Assembly: GCA_910586285.1 (NCBI GenBank)
Contig: CAJUGR010000021.1
Span: forward strand, 1-18,829
Direction: 5' to 3'
DNA length: 18,829 bases
Source: an uncultured Erysipelotrichaceae bacterium
Lineage (GTDB): Bacteria; Bacillota_I; Bacilli_A; Erysipelotrichales; Erysipelotrichaceae
Shown: piece after piece, positions 7,241-15,075 of the stretch
How the letters are laid out: every line of letters begins with the position of its first letter
Numbering within the stretch: position 1 is the stretch's first letter
Position numbers and translations under genes: made by a program
Notes under the pieces: generated by a model
Seen by the model: only the letters and a program-made list of their open reading frames with translations
What the model was told of the DNA's origin: nothing
The model's database searches: none

Positions 7241-7258
7241 TCGAAAGGGTGAAGCGAC

Positions 7259-8593
7259 ATGAAAATTTTTAACAGTATGCACAACGCGATTGAGACTGTT
7301 CAGCCACTGATCGAAAATGAGATCAGTATGTACGTCTGCGGTCCGACAGTATATAATGATCCCCATATCGGGAATGCCCGTCCGATCATTGTTTTTGATA
7401 CATTAAGACGGACGCTGGAGGCGAGCGGATATCGGGTGAAATTCGTCAGTAATTATACTGATGTGGATGATAAAATCATTCAGAAAGCCAAGGAGTTGGG
7501 CGTAGCGGAAAAGGAAGTCAGTGAGCGCTTTATTGCGGCTTATGATCAGGTACGAAAGAATTTGAATGCGCAAATGCCGCAGGCTTGTCCGAAAGTAACG
7601 GAAACGATGGATGCCATCATTGCTTTTATTGATTTGTTGGTACAAAAAAATCATGCGTATGTAGTTGACGGTGATGTTTATTTTCGGGTGGGAAGCGTAT
7701 CGGAATATGGCGCTCTCTCCAATCAACAGATTACGGATTTGATGGTCGGCGCACGAATTGATGAAAACACGAAAAAAGCCAATCCTTTGGATTTCACCCT
7801 ATGGAAGAAAACCGATGAGGGAATACAGTGGGATTCACCGTGGTCACGGGGACGGCCGGGATGGCATACCGAATGCGTTGTGATGATCAATGATCGCTTT
7901 GCGGGTCATTTGATCGATATCCACGGCGGTGGCATGGATTTAAAATTCCCACACCACGAAAATGAAATCGCACAATCACGGGCTGCTTATGATACGGCGA
8001 TTGCGAATTATTGGGTGCATAACGGAATGGTGAATATCGACGGCGAAAAGATGTCCAAATCATTGGGGAATGTGGTTTGGGCAAAAGATTTGATTGAAAA
8101 GATCGGTGCCAATCCGATGCGTTGGATGATGTTGTCAACGCATTATCGCGCACCGTTAAATATCAGTGATGAAAGTGTTGAAAATGCCCAAAAGGAATGT
8201 GCCAAAGTATTGAATACATTAAAACAGGCATATATTCGTTTGGCGCGCGGTGATGTCGCGATCATCGGCGATGTGGCTGCGGATGTCGATGCTGCATTTA
8301 TGACGGCCATGCAGGATGATTTGAATACGCCCAATGCGTTTGCGGCAGTGTTTGAGGCAACTAAGCGTTTAAATGCTTCTTTACGACAGCGGGAATTTTT
8401 AGCTGCTGAGGTCGTTTCTTATGTGTTGGCATTGGAAAAAATGCTTGATATTTTGGGGATTCGCTATGAGCGTGTTTCGTTAAATGCAGAAGATCGCAGA
8501 ATGTTTGCGGATTGGGAACAGGCGAAGCAGGCAAAAGATTATGATACGGCTGATGCTTATCGAGCGCAGCTTGCGCAACGAGGCTTATTATAG
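7259..8593 (+). CDS. cysS: Cysteine--tRNA ligase
   Basis: Class I aminoacyl-tRNA synthetase that charges tRNA(Cys). The HIGH motif appears as HIGN (residues 36-39) within YVCGPTVYNDPHIGN, with the zinc-binding Cys27 just ahead. HHENEIAQS supplies further zinc-site residues (His and Glu), and the KMSKS loop is at 264-268. The 444 residues are slightly below the roughly 460-470 usual for bacterial CysRS, with a compact C-terminal tRNA-binding helical domain. The start has an AAAGGGTG site upstream. It heads the cluster, and its TAG stop abuts the mrnC ATG with no spacer. Confidence 0.97.
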   Translation: MKIFNSMHNAIETVQPLIENEISMYVCGPTVYNDPHIGNARPIIVFDTLRRTLEASGYRVKFVSNYTDVDDKIIQKAKELGVAEKEVSERFIAAYDQVRKNLNAQMPQACPKVTETMDAIIAFIDLLVQKNHAYVVDGDVYFRVGSVSEYGALSNQQITDLMVGARIDENTKKANPLDFTLWKKTDEGIQWDSPWSRGRPGWHTECVVMINDRFAGHLIDIHGGGMDLKFPHHENEIAQSRAAYDTAIANYWVHNGMVNIDGEKMSKSLGNVVWAKDLIEKIGANPMRWMMLSTHYRAPLNISDESVENAQKECAKVLNTLKQAYIRLARGDVAIIGDVAADVDAAFMTAMQDDLNTPNAFAAVFEATKRLNASLRQREFLAAEVVSYVLALEKMLDILGIRYERVSLNAEDRRMFADWEQAKQAKDYDTADAYRAQLAQRGLL

Positions 8594-8980
8594 ATGAAGG
8601 CAAAGGAATGTAACGGCACGACACTGGCTTATGTCGGAGATGCGGTGATGTCACTTTGGGTAAGAGAACGGCAAGTTCAAGAGGGTTGGCAAAAGCCCGC
8701 AATCTTACAGCGTCAAAGCATCGCTTGGGTCAGTGCCCGCGCACAGGCGAAATTTTTAGACGTCTTAATGCGCGAAGCGTTCTTCACGCCGGAGGAAATG
8801 GATATTGTCAAGCGGGGGCGCAATGCGAAAAGCGCCAGCAATGCGAAAAATGCCAGTGTACAGGATTATCGCATGGCAACGGGATTGGAAGCAGTGATCG
8901 GCTACCTGTATCTCACTAAACAAGAAGAACGCCTTCAGGCTTTATGGGCAAAAATACAAGAAATAGGTGAACAGAAGTGA
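8594..8980 (+). CDS. mrnC: Mini-ribonuclease III
   Basis: Single RNase III catalytic domain without a double-stranded RNA-binding domain (128 residues). In Bacillus the enzyme matures the 3' and 5' ends of 23S rRNA. Visible signatures are LAYVGDAV (the acidic catalytic residue) near the N-terminus and KRGRNAKSASNAKNASVQDY followed by MATGLEAVIGYLYL (second acidic site) near the C-terminus. It starts on the base after the cysS stop and overlaps rlmB by four bases (GTGA), so it is translationally coupled on both sides. Confidence 0.95.
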   Translation: MKAKECNGTTLAYVGDAVMSLWVRERQVQEGWQKPAILQRQSIAWVSARAQAKFLDVLMREAFFTPEEMDIVKRGRNAKSASNAKNASVQDYRMATGLEAVIGYLYLTKQEERLQALWAKIQEIGEQK

Positions 8981-9705
8981 CACAGTATGTGTATGGCAAA
9001 AATGTGGTTCGGCAATGTTTATATCACAATAAGAAGATTTATGAAATCATCATGACGAAAACGGGAGCAGATCCAAAGCTTCGTCAGTTGATGAATGAAA
9101 AACAAGTGCCGATTCGCATCATGGATCGAAAACAAATGGATGCGCTGTTAAAAAACAGCAGCCATCAGGGAATTGCGGCGAAAATTGATGACTATCGCAC
9201 TTATGATATGGATGAGATTTTGGCGGCAATTCCGGAAGGGAAGCTGCCGTTATTGATCATGTTGGATGGGTTGGAGGATCCTCACAATTTAGGAGCGATT
9301 CTGCGAACTGCTGATGCGATCGGCGCAGACGGTATTATATTAGGAAAACATCGCAGTGTATCATTAACGCCGACCGTGGCGAAAGTGAGTACCGGAGCGA
9401 TTGAAACGGTGAAGGTTGGCATCGTAAACAACCTTTCCCAAACTTTAGAAATGTTAAAAAAACGGGGATTTTGGATTGTTGGGACGGATGCGCAAGATGC
9501 GATGAATTATCGAGATGCGCGTTATGATGTGCCGCTGGTGCTGGTAGTCGGTTCTGAAGGTTTCGGCATTTCAACGTTGGTGCGCCGTCATTGTGATTAT
9601 GCGATCTCTTTGCCGATGCGTGGCAGTGTAACCTCGCTCAATGCATCGGTAGCGTGCGGTATCTTGTTATATGAAATCGACGCCCAACGTCATCCTCGAA
9701 AATAA
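8977..9705 (+). CDS. rlmB: 23S rRNA (guanosine-2'-O)-methyltransferase, TrmH/SpoU family group 3
   Basis: SPOUT-fold methyltransferase (knotted SAM site) expected to methylate the ribose of G2251 (E. coli numbering) in 23S rRNA. All three SpoU motifs are visible: DGLEDPHNLGAILRTADA (motif 1), VLVVGSEGFGIS (motif 2) and ISLPMRGSVTSLNASVACG (motif 3). The N-terminal about 75 residues form the RNA-binding substrate domain typical of this group. GTG start within the mrnC stop, with AGGTGA upstream. Confidence 0.93.
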   Translation: MTQYVYGKNVVRQCLYHNKKIYEIIMTKTGADPKLRQLMNEKQVPIRIMDRKQMDALLKNSSHQGIAAKIDDYRTYDMDEILAAIPEGKLPLLIMLDGLEDPHNLGAILRTADAIGADGIILGKHRSVSLTPTVAKVSTGAIETVKVGIVNNLSQTLEMLKKRGFWIVGTDAQDAMNYRDARYDVPLVLVVGSEGFGISTLVRRHCDYAISLPMRGSVTSLNASVACGILLYEIDAQRHPRK

Positions 9706-9720
9706 AAACAGGAGGAATGA

Positions 9721-10326
9721 ATGGATCACATACAAAGTGAAAATGATTATGAGCTTCTGTATATGATCTATCAAATGGATGAAGTCAGCTTACATACCTT
9801 ATTGTATAAATATCGTTCGTTGGGTCAAGCACAGCTGCATTTCTATTTCGGCTCAGCGGAAATCAAAGAATATGGCGAAGATTATATGGCGGAAATGATG
9901 GTAATGATTTATCGTGCTATTTATGCTTATCGTCAGGATCGTCAAGCATCATTCTCCACTTTTTACCATCGTTTATTCCATAATCATGTCATCAATTACC
10001 GTCGTCACTTTTATACTTATCGTGGACGCTGTGATCGCATGCGGCTCTCTTTGGATGCGACAGTACATGACAGTGATACGGCAATGGTTCACTTTTTGAT
10101 CAATCGTGATATGTCATTAGAAGGCGTATCGATTCTTATCCGCGAACAACAAAAAGAGAAGTTGAAAAAGCTCTTTCATCAATTAAAGCCGATCGAGCGA
10201 CAAGTCATATGGATGTATCATGAAGGATATCGCTATCAGGAAATTATGGAACAGTTGCATATGGATTATCGTCAGGTAGAATATATTCTCACAAAGGTGC
10301 GGAAATCACAAGCATTGATTGACTAA
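9721..10326 (+). CDS. Sigma-70 family RNA polymerase sigma factor, SigH-like and divergent
   Basis: A 201-residue sigma factor lying where sigH lies in Bacilli (between rlmB and rpmG-secE-nusG). Region 2 spans about residues 20-100, with a basic FYHRLFHNHVINYRR segment fitting the core-binding and -10-recognition helices. Region 4 covers about 145-200, with LKPIERQVIWMYHEGYRYQEI and a helix-turn-helix ending in VEYILTKVRKS. Sequence motifs are weak compared with canonical SigH, so the regulon cannot be inferred; in relatives, SigH-like factors drive competence or early sporulation genes. AGGAGGAATG leads into the start, 15 bases after rlmB. The yacP (NYN domain) gene that separates rlmB and sigH in Bacillus is absent. 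Confidence 0.75.
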   Translation: MDHIQSENDYELLYMIYQMDEVSLHTLLYKYRSLGQAQLHFYFGSAEIKEYGEDYMAEMMVMIYRAIYAYRQDRQASFSTFYHRLFHNHVINYRRHFYTYRGRCDRMRLSLDATVHDSDTAMVHFLINRDMSLEGVSILIREQQKEKLKKLFHQLKPIERQVIWMYHEGYRYQEIMEQLHMDYRQVEYILTKVRKSQALID

Positions 10327-10373
10327 CGAGACGGTTTGTGATAAAGTTATTAGGCAAAGGTGAGGTGTTAGGC

Positions 10374-10523
10374 ATGAATGAAAAGGTTATCTTGACTTGC
10401 ACCGTCTGTTTATCACGGAATTACACAACGCAGCGGAATAAGAAAACACATTCCCAGCGTTTGGAATTAAAAAAATATTGTAAAAAGTGCGGCCGACATA
10501 CGCTGCATAAGGAGACGAAGTAA
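10374..10523 (+). CDS. rpmG: 50S ribosomal protein L33
   Basis: A 49-residue L33 starting MNEKVILTCTVC. Two CxxC pairs (CTVC near the start and CKKC near the C-terminus) show the zinc-binding (C+) type. The internal TQRNKKTHSQRLELKKYC segment is typical. The start at 10374 is preferred over an upstream in-frame GTG/ATA region because AAGGTGAGG precedes it and the family begins here. Confidence 0.95.
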   Translation: MNEKVILTCTVCLSRNYTTQRNKKTHSQRLELKKYCKKCGRHTLHKETK

Positions 10524-10535
10524 GGAGTAATGTGT

Positions 10536-10712
10536 ATGAAATGGTTCAGCATTGCCGGTATCCGTTCGGAAATTTCCCGAATTCGGTGGCCGAAAGTAAA
10601 AGATTTAATGGAAGACAGCGCGAAAGTATTGTTTTTTACGGTAGCGTTTGCTTTATTTTTCGTTTTATGTGAGGTCGTAGCTTCAGGGTTCCTGAAGTTT
10701 ATCGGCATTTAG
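10536..10712 (+). CDS. secE: Preprotein translocase subunit SecE
   Basis: A 58-residue single-span SecE, the clamp subunit of the SecYEG channel. The amphipathic cytosolic helix carries the family motif EISRIRWPKVKDLMEDS, followed by one membrane segment (about residues 30-52). The start is the second ATG (10536), eight bases after AAGGAG (10522-10527); the ATG at 10530 is too close to that site. It lies between rpmG and nusG, as is usual. Confidence 0.93.
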   Translation: MKWFSIAGIRSEISRIRWPKVKDLMEDSAKVLFFTVAFALFFVLCEVVASGFLKFIGI

Positions 10713-10721
10713 GAGGCAACT

Positions 10722-11270
10722 ATGGCGGAAACAAATAAAGAATGGTATGTTGTGAATACCTATGCCGGTCATGAGAACCGTGTAAAGGAGAACTTGGAAC
10801 GCCGTATTGAAACAATGGGTCTGCAGGATTACTTGTTTCGGGTTGTCGTAGCCGAGGAAAAAGAAGTCGAATATAAAAACGGCAAAGAAGTAGAAAAGGT
10901 AAAAAACCTGTTTTCCGGTTATGTATTTGTAGAAATGGTGATGACCGATGAAGCGTGGTATATCGTGCGAAATACACCAGGCGTTACTGGATTTATCGGA
11001 TCCAGCGGCGGTGGTGCGAAACCGTTCCCGGTTGCTGAAGATGAAATGGAAAAAATATTGCGACGTTTGGGTATGAGCGAGCGTCGAGTCAATGTGGATT
11101 TCAAGGTCGGCGATCGTGTTAAAATCTTATCCGGTGCTTTTTCCGGTGTGGAAGGAACACTTGAAGAACTGAATCATGATACACAGACGGCTGTGGTACT
11201 GACAATTCTGTTTGGTAGAGAAACACCGACTGAAATTAATTACGGTGATTTAGAAAAAGTAGAATTATAA
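10722..11270 (+). CDS. nusG: Transcription termination/antitermination factor NusG
   Basis: RNA polymerase-binding elongation factor of 182 residues. The NGN domain begins WYVVNTYAGHENRVKENLERR and contains KNLFSGYVFVEM and WYIVRNTPGVTGFIG. The C-terminal KOW domain is FKVGDRVKILSGAFSGVEGTLEELN. AGGAGGCAACT precedes the ATG. The operon ends here with two hairpins, not with rplK and rplA as in most Bacillota. Confidence 0.97.
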   Translation: MAETNKEWYVVNTYAGHENRVKENLERRIETMGLQDYLFRVVVAEEKEVEYKNGKEVEKVKNLFSGYVFVEMVMTDEAWYIVRNTPGVTGFIGSSGGGAKPFPVAEDEMEKILRRLGMSERRVNVDFKVGDRVKILSGAFSGVEGTLEELNHDTQTAVVLTILFGRETPTEINYGDLEKVEL

Positions 11271-11272
11271 TA

Positions 11273-11334
11273 TGTGCCAAAGGCACAGCTCAAATTGTTG
11301 GCAAACGATACTTCAATGAGTATCGTTTGCTTTT
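11273..11334 (+). terminator. Terminator of the cysS-nusG cluster (two hairpins)
   Basis: A small perfect hairpin, TGTGCC-AAA-GGCACA (11273-11287), begins two bases after the nusG stop. A second, strong one has 12-bp perfect arms (GCAAACGATACT at 11301-11312 with its complement at 11319-11330), a six-base loop and T4 followed by an AT-rich tail. Confidence 0.9.
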
Positions 11335-11380
11335 GTATTTTAAGCATAAAGGCAGAAGGCGCATTCGCTTTTGAAAATGA

Positions 11381-11545
11381 TCATTCTCCTCGCCGGAAGA
11401 TTGGGCTTATGTGAAGAACAAAGGGCATAAATAAGTATCCCTTTCCGTACAAAAAGCAGACTATGCCGTGAGCTTGTATCAAAAAGCAGGATTTGAAATT
11501 GTGCATGAAAATGAGGATGAATATATTATGCTTTGTCGCTTGTGA
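11381..11545 (+). pseudogene. Remnant of a GNAT-family N-acetyltransferase (C-terminal third)
   Basis: One frame reads WAYVKNKGHK, then a TAA stop (11432-11434), then VSLSVQKADYAVSLYQK, AGFEIVHENEDEY and IMLCRL before TGA. This matches the acetyl-CoA-binding end of GNAT acetyltransferases, where 'KGYKYVSLSVQKxNYAVxLYxKxGF' is common, and the TAA falls where a Tyr is expected. The N-terminal two thirds are missing: a TGA lies just before 11381 and the nusG terminator is 45 bases further left. This is a dead gene. The interval 11546-11703 shows only short unsupported reading frames. Confidence 0.75.
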
Positions 11546-11709
11546 TACATGCTTGTTTTTAGGATTCACTTTATGAAGCATGAGCAACATGAATACAGGA
11601 ACAATGAAGATCAAATCTTTTATCATTCTTATGATCTTCTAGTGTGAACATCTTTTTTTGACAGGATTTTTCTTTTGACCACGTTATACTGTTCCCAAAG
11701 GATGTGAAG

Positions 11710-11907
11710 ATGATGCGCAAGCGTTTGGGTGTGTTCTTGATTTTCATCGGTTTGTTATTTTTGATCAAGCCAAGTTTTGATTTTGAAACAATTATGCTTG
11801 GATTGAATTATATTCTCGCTCATGATTGGCCGATTGCGTTTATTTTTGTCGGCTTATTGCTGGTGTGGCCGCAAAAAGGCTCACCCCATAAAAGGAAGCG
11901 TGTCTGA
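11710..11907 (+). CDS. Small membrane protein with two predicted helices, unknown function
   Basis: 65 residues. Two hydrophobic segments lie at about residues 6-20 and 39-53, with basic ends (MMRKR at the start, KGSPHKRKRV at the tail), consistent with a hairpin membrane protein with both ends in the cytosol. No family was recognised. AAAGGA (11697-11702) lies seven bases before the chosen ATG; a GTG at 11704 in the same frame is too close. A TATACT box at 11685-11690 would leave almost no leader. A TTGACA at 11658 is 21 bases away from it, too far for a normal promoter. A terminator follows directly. Confidence 0.55.
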   Translation: MMRKRLGVFLIFIGLLFLIKPSFDFETIMLGLNYILAHDWPIAFIFVGLLLVWPQKGSPHKRKRV

Positions 11908-11927
11908 GATACCTGCGGGTATCTTTT
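11908..11927 (+). terminator. Rho-independent terminator after the small membrane protein
   Basis: GATACC-TGCG-GGTATC, a 6-bp perfect stem with a four-base loop, then TTTTATT. It starts at the base after the stop codon. Confidence 0.75.
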
Positions 11928-12014
11928 ATTATTATAGATCCCTTAAAATCGGCTCATTTTTATCCTAAGGCCTTTGTAAAGAGGCAATTTCATTTGGGTA
12001 AAATTACCTAGGAA

Positions 12015-12046
12015 ATAACATAAACTTTTACTATGTTTTATGTTAT
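12015..12046. promoter_or_regulatory. Inverted repeat overlapping the ftsE promoter
   Basis: ATAACATAAA (12015-12024) and TTTATGTTAT (12037-12046) are perfect 10-bp complements 12 bases apart. The right arm covers the start of the -10 hexamer. This placement fits an operator. No repressor gene is adjacent. Confidence 0.5.
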
Positions 12047-12049
12047 AAT
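12041..12049 (+). promoter_or_regulatory. Extended -10 promoter of the ftsEX operon
   Basis: TGTTATAAT: TGn followed by a perfect TATAAT (12044-12049), about 29 bases before the ftsE start. The -35 is poor. Confidence 0.65.
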
Positions 12050-12077
12050 AGTGAAGACGATGTTAGGAGGGGTGTAC

Positions 12078-12767
12078 GTGATCTTATTGGAGAACGTATC
12101 GAAATCATTCAAAAATGGTGTTCACGCCCTACGTGACGTGAATTTGTATATAGAAGAGGGAGAATTCGTCTACATCATCGGTCCGACAGGAAGTGGAAAA
12201 TCCACTTTGATTAAACTGTTGGACGGTGAATTAATCCCTACAACCGGACGGGTGGTTGTCGCCGGCACGGATGTCGGTAACTTGCGTCATTCCCGAGTAC
12301 CGTTATATCGCCGCAACATCGGTGTTATCTTTCAGGATTATCGGTTGTTGCCGGAGTTGACGGTATTTGAGAATATCGCTTTTGCTTTACAGGTCATCGG
12401 AATGGACAAAGTGACGATTCGGCATCGGGTTCGTGAAGTTCTTGAACTGGTATCGTTAGAAGACAAGGCGAAATCCTTTCCTCGTGAACTATCCGGCGGT
12501 CAACAACAGCGTGCAACGATCGGACGGGCGATTGCCAATCAGCCTCGGGTATTGATTGCCGATGAGCCGACCGGTAATTTGGATCCGGAGAAAAGCCAGG
12601 AAATTATGGGTTTGTTGGAAAAAATCAATCTGGAAGAAAATACAACAATCCTAATGGTGACTCATGATGCGAATCTGGTGGATATGAACAAAAAAAGGAC
12701 CATTGCACTGGAAGAAGGGTTCGTTGTCGCTGATATCCAGAAAGGCGGATATATTCGTCATGATTAA
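12078..12767 (+). CDS. ftsE: Cell division ATP-binding protein FtsE
   Basis: ABC ATPase (229 residues) of the FtsEX complex, which uses ATP hydrolysis to control peptidoglycan hydrolases at the division site or along the wall. It has Walker A GPTGSGKST (residues 35-43), a Q-loop in VIFQDYRLLPELTV, the signature ELSGGQQQR, Walker B VLIADEPTGNLDP and the switch His in MVTHD. GTG is chosen as the start: AGGAGG at 12065-12070 lies seven bases upstream, and the family begins at MILLENVSK. The reading frame extends 15 codons further upstream into the promoter. It overlaps ftsX by eight bases. Confidence 0.95.
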   Translation: MILLENVSKSFKNGVHALRDVNLYIEEGEFVYIIGPTGSGKSTLIKLLDGELIPTTGRVVVAGTDVGNLRHSRVPLYRRNIGVIFQDYRLLPELTVFENIAFALQVIGMDKVTIRHRVREVLELVSLEDKAKSFPRELSGGQQQRATIGRAIANQPRVLIADEPTGNLDPEKSQEIMGLLEKINLEENTTILMVTHDANLVDMNKKRTIALEEGFVVADIQKGGYIRHD

Positions 12768-13662
12768 GGCATTGCGCTTGTTGCCGTTTCATGTTCGTTC
12801 GGCAGTACAGGGGTTGAGACGACACAGTACAACAGCATTCTCAGCTGTATCTGCCGTCAGTATGACTTTAATCCTGATGTCGTTATTTATGCTGTTAACG
12901 GGCAATATTTCCAGCTTTACTCGTAACATCGAGTCGGATTTTCGAATCCATGTTTCGATTGATGCTTTACAGGATGAAGCGGGGATTGATTCGCTGCAGA
13001 AGCAGATCCAAGATGTTCCCGGAGTAAAAACCGTTACCTTTTCCAGTAAGGATGAGGAACTATATAAACTCAAAGAAGAAAACGAAGAAATTTTCGGAAT
13101 GTATGAGGAAGGTGATGCCAATCCTCTGCGGGATGTTTTCATTATTGAAACGCAGACACCGGATGATATTGAATCGGTAACGACCGCGGTAAATGAAATG
13201 GACGGTATCAATAAGGCGGAATATGGCGGCGATGGCGTGTCTGTAATGATTTCCTTTTTCAAGGCATTGCGCAACGGCGGCTTCATTTTTGTCGGCGCTT
13301 TGAGTCTGCTTGCGGTATTTCTTATTTCTAATACGATTAAAATGACGATTTATGCGCGGAGTACTGAGATCGGTATTATGCGTAATGTCGGTGCGACCAA
13401 TTGGTTTATCCGTGTTCCTTTCATTATAGAAGGTTTAATTATTGGATTAATCGGATCATTGATTCCGGTAACGTTGACTTATTTCGGCTATTCTTATTTA
13501 TACCATGTATTAGGCGGTCATTTTCTTACCAGCATGTTTGTCATGCAAAAAGTGAATCCGTTTGCTTCGATCATTTGTCTGACTTTGGTCGGATGCGGGA
13601 TGTTGGTCGGAATGGTCGGAAGTTTCTTAGCAGTATCAAAATATTTGAGGTGGAAACGATGA
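12760..13662 (+). CDS. ftsX: Cell division protein FtsX (first copy)
   Basis: Membrane partner of FtsE, 300 residues. A cytosolic amphipathic head (LLPFHVRSAVQGLRRHS) is followed by TM1 (about 27-50), an extracellular domain (about 51-165) that in relatives contacts the hydrolase coiled coil, then TM2-TM4 (about 170-195, 220-245 and 268-292). The conserved SNTIKMTIYARSTEIGIMRN and VGATNWFIRVPFIIEG segment links TM2 and TM3. The start is the ATG at 12760 inside the end of ftsE, with AAAGGCGGA upstream. It ends in an ATGA overlap with the peptidase gene, so the three genes are translationally coupled. Confidence 0.93.
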   Translation: MIKALRLLPFHVRSAVQGLRRHSTTAFSAVSAVSMTLILMSLFMLLTGNISSFTRNIESDFRIHVSIDALQDEAGIDSLQKQIQDVPGVKTVTFSSKDEELYKLKEENEEIFGMYEEGDANPLRDVFIIETQTPDDIESVTTAVNEMDGINKAEYGGDGVSVMISFFKALRNGGFIFVGALSLLAVFLISNTIKMTIYARSTEIGIMRNVGATNWFIRVPFIIEGLIIGLIGSLIPVTLTYFGYSYLYHVLGGHFLTSMFVMQKVNPFASIICLTLVGCGMLVGMVGSFLAVSKYLRWKR

Positions 13663-15038
13663 AAAGAAAACTTATTATGATAGCTTTGGCAACAGCGATG
13701 TTGTGCTTGCATCCGTATTCACAAATCGTGGTTCATGCGGAGGATTTTGCAGGCAATGAAGATTATTATGATTCTGTATGTTTTCGATCTGGTAAAGATG
13801 CGGAAACTCAAGCTATGTGTGATCGTTATCGAAATTTTTTGCATGAGAAAAATAAGAATTTGTCAGGTCAAGTTGCCGGTATCAGCTCTTCGGTAGCGGA
13901 ATTACAGGGGAATATTGATGCTTTACAAACAGAGATCAATAAGAATCAGGGGTTGATTGATCAGTTGGAAGCACAAATTGCCCAAAATGAAGCAATGATT
14001 CAAAAAATTCAAGGTGTCATCAAGCAGCTTCAAGTCGAAATTAAGCAGACGGAAGCCGATATTGAATTGCGCGATCGACAGATCAAGGATCGCATGGTGA
14101 GTGAACAAGTTTCAATCGGCACCAACGCCTATATAGAATTTATCATGGGCGCGGAAGATTTGATCGATATGGTGCGGATCGTGGATGGAATCTCACGAAT
14201 TACCGAGAATGATCAGGATGAGATCAAAGCGCTGGAAGAGGATAAGGCAAAACTGGATCAGCAGAAAAAAGAACAGGAACGCTTGAAGGCGGATCAAGAG
14301 AAAACCAAACAGGAAAATGAAGAAAGTAAAGCAGTCGCTGAAGAAGCGAAAGCGAGCCAAGAGGAATTGAAAAATGAGTATTTGCGTCAGGAAGCGGATT
14401 TGATTGAACAGATGCGTTCTGCGCAAAGTGCCCAACAGGCAGTGCAAAGTCAGATTGCCCGGGTGGATGCGGCCAATTTCAATTTTACTGCCAGCAATGG
14501 CTTCATTGCGCCGGTGCAGTCAGGTTATCGCTCCGCGGGCACATGGGCTTATCCCGGTGGCGGTTTCCATGCAGGATGTGATTTTGCGGCTTCGATCGGA
14601 ACACCGATTTATGCGCCGATCGGCGGTGTTATCGTTTATGCGAACAATCCGATTCCCACTACCAACGGATTTTTTGGTAACTGGGTCGGCTATCCGGCCG
14701 GCGGCGGTAATACGGTTCATATGATCGGTACGGTAAATGGAACCACATATGCGATTTCCTTTTTCCATATGGCACAGGAGAACTTCCTTGTTTCACCGGG
14801 AATGGCAGTATCGCAAGGTCAACAGATCGGTGCAGTAGGCAATACCGGTAACAGTACCGGACCGCACTGTCATGTCGAAGTATTTAACTTGGGCAATATG
14901 TCAGTAGAATCTGCGGTTGCACAATTTTCAGCCAATGGAGCTGACTTTGCATGGGGATGCGGTTGGAATACCACATCCACCAGTTGTGCATCACGCGGTG
15001 CACCGTGTCGAGAGCGTCCGGAGAATTTCTTCGGTTGA
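13659..15038 (+). CDS. Secreted M23 peptidoglycan endopeptidase with coiled coil, FtsEX-associated
   Basis: 459 residues. The signal peptide is 1-27 (cut after VHA). A long coiled coil runs from about 60 to 275, broken near 150-165 by SIGTNAYIEFIMGAEDLIDM, the linker region seen in PcsB/CwlO/EnvC-like proteins. The C-terminal LytM/M23 domain begins about 285. Zinc and catalytic residues are present: HAGCD (His304, Asp308), FFHM (His370) and HCHVE (His403, His405), so it should be active, cutting peptide cross-bridges. The overall plan equals EnvC, but with an intact active site. An N-terminal Cys pair (Cys41, Cys54) and a Cys-containing tail (WGCGW, TSCAS, APCRE) may form disulfides outside the cell. 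It lies between two ftsX genes, and GAGGTGG precedes the ATG. Confidence 0.9.
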   Translation: MKRKLIMIALATAMLCLHPYSQIVVHAEDFAGNEDYYDSVCFRSGKDAETQAMCDRYRNFLHEKNKNLSGQVAGISSSVAELQGNIDALQTEINKNQGLIDQLEAQIAQNEAMIQKIQGVIKQLQVEIKQTEADIELRDRQIKDRMVSEQVSIGTNAYIEFIMGAEDLIDMVRIVDGISRITENDQDEIKALEEDKAKLDQQKKEQERLKADQEKTKQENEESKAVAEEAKASQEELKNEYLRQEADLIEQMRSAQSAQQAVQSQIARVDAANFNFTASNGFIAPVQSGYRSAGTWAYPGGGFHAGCDFAASIGTPIYAPIGGVIVYANNPIPTTNGFFGNWVGYPAGGGNTVHMIGTVNGTTYAISFFHMAQENFLVSPGMAVSQGQQIGAVGNTGNSTGPHCHVEVFNLGNMSVESAVAQFSANGADFAWGCGWNTTSTSCASRGAPCRERPENFFG

Positions 15039-15075
15039 TTCCTTGTGATTTTAAGAAAGGCGGTAAGATAGGATT

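Noticed and set aside
7187..7258. T-box riboswitch upstream of cysS
   Set aside because: The AGGGTGGNACCGCG core is not found, and the leader from the best promoter is only about 65 bases.
11573..11647. 24-codon frame (MKHEQHEYRN...) after the GNAT remnant
   Set aside because: No ribosome binding site and no hydrophobic or domain pattern; likely noncoding.
13401..13658. N-terminal extension of the M23 peptidase frame
   Set aside because: It overlaps ftsX, has no start signal, and the signal peptide with a proper ribosome binding site begins at 13659.
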